From: Candidatus Omnitrophota bacterium
GTDB lineage: Bacteria; Omnitrophota; Gorgyraeia; 2-01-FULL-45-10
NCBI GenBank assembly: GCA_041650805.1
Contig: JBAZKM010000008.1
Location: 46,532 to 110,531 of the forward strand
Length of the DNA stretch: 64,000 nucleotides
Direction: 5' to 3'
Shown: piece after piece, positions 46,379-52,673 of the stretch
Layout: each line of letters opens with the position of its first letter
How positions within the stretch are numbered: position 1 is the first letter of the stretch
Position numbers and translations under genes: made by a program
The notes under the pieces: generated by a model
What the model was told of the DNA's origin: nothing
The model's database searches: none
Seen by the model: the letters and a program-made list of their open reading frames with translations, nothing else

Positions 46379-47619
46379 GATTGAATAGCCCCTATCACCA
46401 TGCTCGAATTTACCCCGGTGGGAGTGAAGGCGTTTACAAGCACTTTTTCCGCCTCTGATTCCCGTGAAACATTCGGAACATAATCGAGGTCACAGCGCCT
46501 GTCCTTAACTTCATAATTGACCGTCGGGGGGACGAAACCCTTGGTGATCGCGCCCACCGATGCGGCGACGCTCATGGCGCCTGATACGCTGAAGGTGTCA
46601 CCCGTCATGGATTTGATGGCGCTAACCGGGATATCTTTGGCGCGTGCGCCGAATACCCTGTTTATCGCCGTCGTCTCCATAGCGTCGCAATCGAGCGTCG
46701 AATTGGCAGATGCCGCTATATAATCTATATCCTCAGCCGGTACTTTGGCGTCTTCGAGCGCGAGCCCTATCGCAGCCGAGGCGCCCTTCGCCCCGGGGCT
46801 ATATATATTCCTGCTATCCGGGTCGAAACTGGTGCCGTAACCCAGTATCTCGGCATAGATATTTGCCGATCGCTTAGTGGCATGGCCGAGTTCCTCGAGG
46901 ATCAGGACGCACGCCCCTTCGCCGAGGACGATACCGTTCCTCCTCTTGTCGAACGGGCAGTTTATCTCCGTCTTCCCTTCCCTTGAACCGGCGAGGTGGC
47001 CGATCTTATAAAAGCCCAGGAACGTCTGCAGGCAGAGCTCTTCGACGCCCCCTGCCAGAACGACGTCATAGTCATACAGCCGGATGAAGTTCGCGGCGTA
47101 ATCGATGGCATCGAGCGAAGAGGCGAATCCTGTCGATATCGTAGAGTTGAACCCTTTAATGTTGAACCGTATCGAGACCTGGCTCGCCGGCGCGTTGATG
47201 ACGGTATTCGGAAATAGCGCCGGGTTGACCGAGCCCGGCCCTTCCCTCAGGCCCTCTTTATCAAATTCGCTTATGGACCAGACGCTCCCGAGCGTCGAGC
47301 CGATGGAGACGCCCGTCCTTAAGGAGACCTCTTCGGGGAGCGGTGTATCGAGGCCGGCATCATCCATAGCCAATTTAGACGCGCATAGCACCAGCTTTGT
47401 AGCCCTGTCCAGGTTCCTCAACCCTTTGACCCCCAATATCGTCTCAGGCCAGAAGTCACTTATCTCGCCGGCCGTGCGGCTACGCAGGCCCTCGGTATCG
47501 AAAAGTGTCACTCTCTTTATCCCACTCTTCCCATCTTTAAGCGCATTCCAGAATTCGCCCTTCGCGATACCATTAGGGGCAAGGACACCTATACCTGTTA
47601 TAACAACCCGCTTACGCAT
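46375..47619 (-). CDS. Ketosynthase-like protein lacking the catalytic triad (chain-length-factor type)
   Basis: 414 residues with the ketosynthase fold (RVVITGIGVLAPNG at the start, GEGACVLILEELGHA in the middle). The three catalytic positions are changed: the Cys site reads STISTGFASS (Ser at about residue 160), the first His site reads ASANSTLDCD where AHGTGT is expected, and the second reads KSMTGDTFSVSGA with Asp in place of His. It therefore cannot condense by itself and resembles KS-beta/chain-length factors, which pair with an active ketosynthase, here the protein at 43045-44259. It is the first gene of the pathway operon. Confidence 0.88.
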   Translation of the reverse strand: MRKRVVITGIGVLAPNGIAKGEFWNALKDGKSGIKRVTLFDTEGLRSRTAGEISDFWPETILGVKGLRNLDRATKLVLCASKLAMDDAGLDTPLPEEVSLRTGVSIGSTLGSVWSISEFDKEGLREGPGSVNPALFPNTVINAPASQVSIRFNIKGFNSTISTGFASSLDAIDYAANFIRLYDYDVVLAGGVEELCLQTFLGFYKIGHLAGSREGKTEINCPFDKRRNGIVLGEGACVLILEELGHATKRSANIYAEILGYGTSFDPDSRNIYSPGAKGASAAIGLALEDAKVPAEDIDYIAASANSTLDCDAMETTAINRVFGARAKDIPVSAIKSMTGDTFSVSGAMSVAASVGAITKGFVPPTVNYEVKDRRCDLDYVPNVSRESEAEKVLVNAFTPTGVNSSMVIGAIQS

Positions 47620-47648
47620 ATATTCTCTTATGCTGGATCATCCCGAAA

Positions 47649-47682
47649 TAAAAAACCCACCTCCATATAAATGAAGCTGGGT
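47649..47682 (-). terminator. Intrinsic terminator between the helix-turn-helix gene and the ketosynthase operon
   Basis: On the - strand a 12-position stem (ACCCAGCTTCAT / ATGGAGGTGGGT, one mismatch, one G-U pair, 4-base loop) begins just after the helix-turn-helix stop codon and is followed by TTTTTTATTT. Only about 30 bases separate it from the ketosynthase ATG, with no clear promoter, so the operon may depend on read-through. Confidence 0.8.
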
Positions 47683-47683
47683 A

Positions 47684-47881
47684 TTATCTCGCGAAACCGT
47701 TATTTTCGTTCGCTTCCTGCTCAGCGATCCATCGGTCGATCGTCGACTTCTTGAACCGCCAATTGGCGCCAACCTTGAAAGCCGGAAGCTTGCCCGCCTT
47801 CGCGTGTTTATATATGGTGACGGGCTTCATCCTAAGGTAAGTAGCCAACTCCTGAACAGTGAACATGTTCTCTTCTGGCAT
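47684..47881 (-). CDS. Small helix-turn-helix protein (excisionase/MerR-like fold)
   Basis: 65 residues. Nearly the whole protein is one winged helix-turn-helix of the HTH_17/excisionase type: FTVQELATYLRMKPVTIYKHAKAGKLPAFKVGANWRFKK. It carries no recombinase partner, so it is more likely a transcription regulator than a phage excisionase. It stands directly upstream of the ketosynthase operon, behind its own promoter and a leader with a predicted pseudoknot, and is closed by a terminator. Confidence 0.85.
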   Translation of the reverse strand: MPEENMFTVQELATYLRMKPVTIYKHAKAGKLPAFKVGANWRFKKSTIDRWIAEQEANENNGFAR

Positions 47882-47911
47882 ACTTGAGCCACCTTTTCTA
47901 TACTTTACGCT

Positions 47912-47958
47912 GCATTAGTATAGACTGATACGCCCTTACACTAATGCGTATAAGGGCG
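47912..47958 (-). promoter_or_regulatory. Predicted H-type pseudoknot in the leader of the helix-turn-helix gene
   Basis: In the - strand RNA order the parts are CGCCCUUA, 3 bases, GCAUUAGU, 1 base, UAAGGGCG, 11 bases, ACUAAUGC. Arms 1 and 3 pair perfectly over 8 bp, and so do arms 2 and 4, so the two stems interleave as in a classic H-type pseudoknot. It starts about 20 bases after the predicted transcription start and ends 30 bases before the ATG. The same repeats could instead be DNA operators. Confidence 0.6.
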
Positions 47959-47983
47959 CGCCGTTTCCTTCGCGGTGATATAA

Positions 47984-48011
47984 AGTATACCTTAAGATTC
48001 TATGTTGTCAA
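47984..48011 (-). promoter_or_regulatory. Sigma70 promoter of the helix-turn-helix gene
   Basis: On the - strand TTGACA is followed after 16 bases by TATACT. Transcription would start near 47977, giving a leader of about 95 bases with the pseudoknot. The remaining gap to 48094 is AT-rich with nothing else recognised. Confidence 0.8.
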
Positions 48012-48094
48012 TAGTTAGGAACTGGATTTTTGGCAGGATATAATTGTAACTTATTGGTAATAAAAGAGTTAATGCTATATTTTTTTGTTATAGA

Positions 48095-48697
48095 TTATAA
48101 CTTATATTTATTGAGCGCCTTATCAAGGGCGGTTATCTCCCTGGCAAGCCGTTCTGCCATATCCTTTGCCATAGAAGGATCGGATGGTTTTGACTCCAGG
48201 GCCCTCTTCAGGCCGCTCAATTCGACTGATGCCCGCGCCAGTATCGTCCTCTCCTCCCCCACGGCCGATTTCATGCTGTCTATGACCTTATTTATACCGT
48301 TTGCGAGCGTTATCAGCTCATCTCCGTTCCTCAGTATGAGGCGGGAAGATAGATTGCCGCCGGCAAAATCGTTCAGGAACTTCTCCATGCGATATATCGG
48401 GCCCGCTATCCTGTGCGACAGGAATATGCCTATCATTGCCACAAGCGGCGTCACCAGGAGGACGCTCAGCAGTATCCTGAAGTTGACTATGCGCACGATC
48501 GAGACGAGGCGCCCCTGCGGGTAGACGTTCGCAAGCTTTTCACCGAGCAGCAGCATGCTCGTATAGTAGACGACGTAAGAGCAAAGGGCTGCGGTCATGA
48601 ACATAAGAAGCAATATGAGGCCGACATACTTCAGCTGGAACTTTTTGGCGACGAAGTACTGTTTCCTTACGTAGTCAGGCGCTTTCCTCTCCATCAT
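48095..48697 (-). CDS. Membrane protein with HAMP domain and coiled-coil tail
   Basis: 200 residues from the chosen start. Two transmembrane helices (about 22-46 and 72-96) flank a short external loop of about 25 residues. A HAMP domain follows (HRIAGPIYRMEKFLNDFAGG, LILRNGDELITLANGINKVID), then a helical tail. There is no kinase, cyclase or methyl-accepting domain, so it is a truncated sensor or a membrane scaffold. The start at 48697 has GGGAGG 3-4 bases upstream and overlaps the PDZ gene stop as ATGA; a start at 48718 is less likely. Confidence 0.82.
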   Translation of the reverse strand: MMERKAPDYVRKQYFVAKKFQLKYVGLILLLMFMTAALCSYVVYYTSMLLLGEKLANVYPQGRLVSIVRIVNFRILLSVLLVTPLVAMIGIFLSHRIAGPIYRMEKFLNDFAGGNLSSRLILRNGDELITLANGINKVIDSMKSAVGEERTILARASVELSGLKRALESKPSDPSMAKDMAERLAREITALDKALNKYKL

Positions 48698-49686
48698 TGT
48701 CCTCCCTCTCTTCTCCATAATATGACCTCTCTCCTGATAGTGACCCTGACGATACCTTTTTTGGAACGTCTCATAAGCTCGATCGCTTTTTTAAGCGGCA
48801 TGTACCGGGTGGATTCACCGTCTATGGCCACGACAAAATCGCCCTTCCTCAGGCCGTATTTGAAGGACGGGCTCTCTTCCTTCACGTTCGATACCATAAG
48901 GCCGTCGAACTCCATGCTCAACGAAGCCCCTCTTTCGGGCATCCGTATATCGACCGCCCTCTCGATCGTGCACTTGACCTCCAGCGACGACCTGTCCGTA
49001 AGCGTCCTGAGCACCGCGTTCAGGGGGAGGTACCCCGTCAGGCGGCCCCATACGGCGACGAGGAGGTCCCTCCTGCGCATGCCGGCTTCATGTGCCGGGG
49101 AATCCGGGGCGACATAGTCGATCTCCGGGAAGGTGCCGCCCTCTTTAAGTATGATGCCGGCCTCGCGCCGCAGCTTTTCGGAATTCTTTATAAGCTCGTC
49201 GGATTCGCTCACGGCCGACTGTATGAATGCGCCGTAACGCTCGATCGCATCGCGCCTGGCTATGTCCGCCTCTTTCCGCGACTCTTCCTTCCTGAGGACG
49301 TAACCGTGAGTGAATACCATGCCGTCCCTGGCCGGCTTCGAATTCGGGTTTATCTTTAGCGCCAGTTCGTAGTAAGCGTACGCCCTTGAGTAATCCCCGC
49401 GCCCCTGCGCCTGTTCGCCGAGTTTTATGAGGTTCTCTTCTTCCGTATCGAAGAGCAGGTCCGCTATATCGGTCTTCATCACGCTTATCTCGCCGTCCAC
49501 GGTGGATAGTGTCAGCCGGTCCCTGTAATCTTCGACGACGATGCCCTTTATCTCTTTGCCGTCGCGCGTGTGGATGGTGTCGGCGAATGATGGTCCACGG
49601 TCCACGGTCAACAGTCCACAGATAAAAAAAACAATAAAAGGTGCCTGACCCCTCTTTTTAAAAAGTTTTTCTAAGCGCTTCGGCAT
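48694..49686 (-). CDS. Exported protein with TPR and PDZ-like domains
   Basis: 330 residues. A signal peptide (cationic MPKRLEKLFKKR, hydrophobic core, SFA cleavage site) is followed by a short domain (DGKEIKGIVVEDYRDRLTLS), a TPR-like helix pair (GDYSRAYAYYELALKINPNS), and two PDZ-like domains (about 190-250 with DSPAHEAGMRRRDLL; about 265-325 with ESPSFKYGLRKGDFVVAIDG). No protease domain is present, so it probably serves as a periplasmic adaptor. The signal peptide region is built from repeat sequences (see the repeats at 49592-49619 and 49636-49659). The gene overlaps the end of larC by 29 bases. Confidence 0.8.
   Translation of the reverse strand: MPKRLEKLFKKRGQAPFIVFFICGLLTVDRGPSFADTIHTRDGKEIKGIVVEDYRDRLTLSTVDGEISVMKTDIADLLFDTEEENLIKLGEQAQGRGDYSRAYAYYELALKINPNSKPARDGMVFTHGYVLRKEESRKEADIARRDAIERYGAFIQSAVSESDELIKNSEKLRREAGIILKEGGTFPEIDYVAPDSPAHEAGMRRRDLLVAVWGRLTGYLPLNAVLRTLTDRSSLEVKCTIERAVDIRMPERGASLSMEFDGLMVSNVKEESPSFKYGLRKGDFVVAIDGESTRYMPLKKAIELMRRSKKGIVRVTIRREVILWRREGGQ
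49592..49619. repeat. In-frame heptamer array in the PDZ protein signal peptide
   Basis: Four 7-base units along the + strand: GGTCCAC, GGTCCAC, GGTCAAC, AGTCCAC. They encode about residues 23-32, the end of the hydrophobic core and the region before the predicted cleavage site. Confidence 0.75.
49636..49659. repeat. REP-like dispersed motif (GGTGCCTGACCCC)
   Basis: GGTGCCTGACCCC flanked by A/T runs. I recall this motif as a dispersed repeat in several bacterial groups, possibly REP-like; only one copy is in this window, so the assignment rests on recall. A related-looking ACACCGTCCCCG lies at about 26100. Confidence 0.4.
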
Positions 49687-50827
49687 ATACCACCTTTAAT
49701 GGAACTTTTTTAGCCCGGGCGATACGGATGCAATCCGCATATTCCGGAGATACGGTCCTTATGCCGCCGGGGCCCGTGCTTACCTTTACGCCCACTTTCC
49801 CGTATTTTGTCCCTGCCTGTATATCTTCCCGTTCGAGCTTAAACCTTTTCGCTTCATGGTACCGCACGCCTATGGCGGTCGTCTCCCTGAATATGACGGC
49901 GCTCAAACCCTCCAGGTCTTTCTCCTTCGCAAGCACCGTCAATTTGAACGCGGGGCGCGACTTCTTCATCTGTATATGCGTCGCGTAAACGTCAAGGGCC
50001 CCCTCCTTGAAGAGCCGCTCAAAGATGTATTCGAAGAACTGCGGGCTCATATCATCTATATTCGTCTCTATCACAAAGACGGCGTCATCTTTAAAGGAAC
50101 TGCCGGTCTCGCCTATTATGACGCGGAGCATATTCGGTATCTCTTTCAGGACCCTGGTCCCCGCGCCGTACCCTACGGCGGATATCTTCATATCCGGCAC
50201 GGAGCCGAAACCGCCCGCAAGCGCCTTCAATATCCCCGCGCCGGTCGGTGTGACGAGTTCCGCTTCTACCTGTGACATCTTAACGGGCGCGCCCTTAAGG
50301 AGCTCGACGCTGGCAGGCCCGGGAAGCGGGATGGCGCCGTGGGCGCCCTTCACGAAACCGCGTCCCAGCGTCACGGGCGACGCGCGGACCTCATCTATAC
50401 CGAGAGCGTCGAGCGCGAGGGCCGTACCTACGATGTCCACCAGGGAATCGGTCCAGCCGAGCTCATGGAGCCGCACCTCATCGATGCTCCGGACACCGTG
50501 TATCTTCGCTTCCGCCCTGCCTATTGCAAGGAATACCGCCCTTGCCGCCTCTTTCACGTCCGGCTTCAACGGGCTTCTCTCGATCAGACGCAGGATATCT
50601 TTTAAAGAACGGTGGTCGTGGCCGTCCCGGCCCGTAATGACGCAGTCGAACTTCGTCCCTACAAACTCGCCGCGCCTGGCCTTAGACGCCTTTATCGTAT
50701 AACCGCCGAGCTTCAATTTCTTAAGCCCGCGCGATAAGACCTTCATGTCGAGCCCGGCGTCCAGAAGAGCGCCGAGAGTCATATCCCCGCTGATACCGGA
50801 GAAACAGTCAAAATAGGCGATGCGCAT
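49658..50827 (-). CDS. larC: Nickel-pincer cofactor biosynthesis protein LarC
   Basis: 389 residues. LarC inserts nickel into the pincer nucleotide cofactor used by lactate racemase and related enzymes. It begins MRIAYFDCFSGISGDMTLGALLDAG, the family signature, has RLHELGWTDSLVDIVGTALAL and the C-terminal ETNIDDMSPQFFEYIFERLF metal-handling segment. It is a single complete reading frame, whereas some bacteria need a frameshift to make LarC. It follows larB by 2 bases. Confidence 0.93.
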   Translation of the reverse strand: MRIAYFDCFSGISGDMTLGALLDAGLDMKVLSRGLKKLKLGGYTIKASKARRGEFVGTKFDCVITGRDGHDHRSLKDILRLIERSPLKPDVKEAARAVFLAIGRAEAKIHGVRSIDEVRLHELGWTDSLVDIVGTALALDALGIDEVRASPVTLGRGFVKGAHGAIPLPGPASVELLKGAPVKMSQVEAELVTPTGAGILKALAGGFGSVPDMKISAVGYGAGTRVLKEIPNMLRVIIGETGSSFKDDAVFVIETNIDDMSPQFFEYIFERLFKEGALDVYATHIQMKKSRPAFKLTVLAKEKDLEGLSAVIFRETTAIGVRYHEAKRFKLEREDIQAGTKYGKVGVKVSTGPGGIRTVSPEYADCIRIARAKKVPLKVVYAEALRKTF

Positions 50828-50829
50828 AA

Positions 50830-51573
50830 TTATCTGTTTATCAACGACGCGAAGTAGCCCGCGCCGAAGCCGTTATCGATATTGACGACGCTGACACCCG
50901 GAGAGCATGAGTTCATCATCGTAAGGAGCGGCGCTATCCCGCCGAAACTCGCGCCGTAGCCGACGCTCGTCGGAACGGCTATGACCGGCTTAGAGACGAG
51001 CCCGCTCACGACGCTCGCGAGCGCCCCCTCCATCCCGGCAACGACTATGATGACGTTCGCCGCCTCCAGCGCCCCCCGTTTATCCAGGATCCGGTGCAGG
51101 CCGGCCACCCCGACGTCGCTCAGTATCTCGACCTTATTCCCCATGAGCTCGAGCGTGACCTTCGCCTCACCTGCCACGGGAAGGTCCGCGGTGCCGGCCG
51201 TTATAATGAGAACCGTCCCTTTTTTGGGCGCGGGCCGGACCTTGCTGAAATATATCACCCCGGCGTCTTTATCGAATCTCGCCCCGGGACAGGCCTTCTT
51301 TAATTTAGCGTAGACCTCTCCGGTCGTCCTGGTGACTAAAAGTATGCCGTCGTGCGCCAGTATCCTCTTCGCGATGCCGACTATCTGCGCGGCGGTCTTC
51401 CCTTTACCGAATATGACCTCCGGGAAACCGCGCCTCATCGCCCTGTGGCTGTCGATCTTGGCAAATCCTATATCTTCGTAAGGAAGAGCGCACAACGTCT
51501 TCAACGCCTTCTGTACGGAGACCCGCCCGCGTTTCATGTCGCCCAACAATCTCTCCACCCTATCGGATCTCAT
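50830..51573 (-). CDS. larB: Nickel-pincer cofactor biosynthesis protein LarB
   Basis: 247 residues. LarB carboxylates and hydrolyses nicotinic acid adenine dinucleotide to start pincer cofactor synthesis. The C-terminal half is the PurE-like domain (IITAGTADLPVAGEAKVTLELMG, SDVGVAGLHRIL, VAGMEGALASVVSGLV, PTSVGYGASFGGIAPLLTMM), and the N-terminus has FPEVIFGKGKTAAQIV. It is coupled to larC downstream and follows a membrane-tethered helix-turn-helix gene by 2 bases. Confidence 0.93.
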   Translation of the reverse strand: MRSDRVERLLGDMKRGRVSVQKALKTLCALPYEDIGFAKIDSHRAMRRGFPEVIFGKGKTAAQIVGIAKRILAHDGILLVTRTTGEVYAKLKKACPGARFDKDAGVIYFSKVRPAPKKGTVLIITAGTADLPVAGEAKVTLELMGNKVEILSDVGVAGLHRILDKRGALEAANVIIVVAGMEGALASVVSGLVSKPVIAVPTSVGYGASFGGIAPLLTMMNSCSPGVSVVNIDNGFGAGYFASLINR

Positions 51574-51575
51574 CT

Positions 51576-51974
51576 CTATGTCCTGAGTATGAGGTAGAGA
51601 AGGGACGCGACGAGCGCGAGCGAGACGATATAAAAATCGTTGAAATAGAAGAAGTCCATCACCCGTTCGCCAATGGTGTAGTCGTACTGCCGGGTGACCG
51701 GCTCCTTCTCTTTTATGACCCGCTCCATGTCGGTATACGGGTGAGCTTCCTTTCCCCCTGGGCCGGAGGCCGGCTTCACCTCCGCGGGCTTCTCCTCTTC
51801 GAAAGAAGCTATCTCTGCCTTGACCGCGTCAAGCTGCTCCTTCCTGAACCTCAGGAACGTGCCACCTATCTTGTAGGCAGGGACCTCCCCCTCGTCCACA
51901 AGGCGCTTCACCTCTTCTTCGGAAACGCCCAGGTACTCCGCCACTTCGCGTATGTTATATAACTTCTCAGGCAT
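51576..51974 (-). CDS. Helix-turn-helix protein with C-terminal membrane anchor
   Basis: 132 residues. Residues 4-50 are an excisionase/MerR-type helix-turn-helix (YNIREVAEYLGVSEEEVKRL, then FLRFRKEQLDAV). A low-complexity linker (EEEKPAEVKPASGPGGKE) leads to a single C-terminal transmembrane helix (FYIVSLALVASLLYLIL). The DNA-binding end would be cytoplasmic and the protein tail-anchored. It sits between the bactofilin-helix-turn-helix gene and larB. Function unknown; tethering DNA or another protein to the membrane is one possibility. Confidence 0.78.
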   Translation of the reverse strand: MPEKLYNIREVAEYLGVSEEEVKRLVDEGEVPAYKIGGTFLRFRKEQLDAVKAEIASFEEEKPAEVKPASGPGGKEAHPYTDMERVIKEKEPVTRQYDYTIGERVMDFFYFNDFYIVSLALVASLLYLILRT

Positions 51975-51991
51975 AAACTCACCATATTGCT

Positions 51992-52034
51992 GCTATCAGC
52001 TTTCAGCTATCAGCTATCAGCAAAAAAAGCTGAA
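51992..52034. repeat. Heptamer array with palindromic end, left of the bactofilin gene
   Basis: Units GCTATCA, GCTTTCA, GCTATCA, GCTATCA, then an A-run and AGCTGAAAAC, which can pair back with the GCTTTCAGCT unit. It lies between two genes on the - strand. Confidence 0.75.
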
Positions 52035-52036
52035 AA

Positions 52037-52576
52037 CTATTTAATCTTCTCTGTCGCTACCCACTCGTCGACCTTGAGACGGTCGAATCTCCAGGAGTTG
52101 CCGTCCTTCATCCCGGGGAGTTTCCCCGAATTTGCCCATTCGAGGATGAGCGCGGCATCGACCTCTAGATACTTGGCCAGCTCTTCCGGCGTAAGGACGT
52201 TCTGGCGCGAGGCCGTATCGTGCTTCGATCTCGACAGCATCGAGCAGTTCCCTTCGAAGACTGCCCCTTCCGCCACGCTGAGGAGCGGCGTCCTTATGTC
52301 CCCTACCACACATCCCGGCGCTATGAGCTTCAGCTCCTTGACCGCGTTGATATTGCCGTTCACCTTGCCGGCTATCACGACCGTCTCGCCGGATATATCG
52401 GCGTTGACGGTGGCGTGCTCGCCGATCATGAGGTTACCCTTCATATTCAGGCTCCCCTCGAACCGGCCGTTTATCCTCAGGTTGACGGCCTCCCTGAAGG
52501 TCAGGGTCCCCTGCATCGACGCGTCTACATCCAATATCCTTTCCCCTTCATCCTTCTTCCCTTTTCTTCCCATCAT
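52037..52576 (-). CDS. Bactofilin fused to a C-terminal helix-turn-helix
   Basis: 179 residues from the chosen start. Residues about 15-110 are the bactofilin beta-helix repeats (MQGTLTFREAVNLRINGRFEG, NMKGNLMIGEHATVNADISG, ETVVIAGKVNGNINAVKELKL). Bactofilins polymerise into cytoskeletal filaments. The last 55 residues are an excisionase-type helix-turn-helix (VLTPEELAKYLEVDAALILEW, SWRFDRLKVDEWV), an unusual fusion. The start is the ATG at 52576, five bases after a GGAGG ribosome binding site; an upstream GTG at 52582 overlaps that site. Heptamer repeats flank the gene on both sides. Confidence 0.85.
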   Translation of the reverse strand: MMGRKGKKDEGERILDVDASMQGTLTFREAVNLRINGRFEGSLNMKGNLMIGEHATVNADISGETVVIAGKVNGNINAVKELKLIAPGCVVGDIRTPLLSVAEGAVFEGNCSMLSRSKHDTASRQNVLTPEELAKYLEVDAALILEWANSGKLPGMKDGNSWRFDRLKVDEWVATEKIK

Positions 52577-52609
52577 ACTCACCTCCGTCGTAATTTTAAA
52601 ATTATTACA

Positions 52610-52672
52610 GCTATCAGCTATCAGCTATCAGCAAAAAAGCTGAAAGCTGACGACTGATAGCTGAAAGCTACA
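52610..52672. repeat. Heptamer array with long inverted repeat, right of the bactofilin gene
   Basis: Three GCTATCA units, an A-run, then GCTGAAA, GCTGACG, ACTGATA, GCTGAAA. The right half is largely complementary to the left, so the RNA can form a long hairpin between mgtC and the bactofilin gene. It is a second copy of the array at 51992-52034. Confidence 0.8.
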
Positions 52673-52673
52673 C

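Noticed and set aside
47684..47881. Phage excisionase as the identity of the small helix-turn-helix gene
   Set aside because: No integrase, attachment site or phage gene is nearby, and the same fold occurs in two non-phage neighbours.
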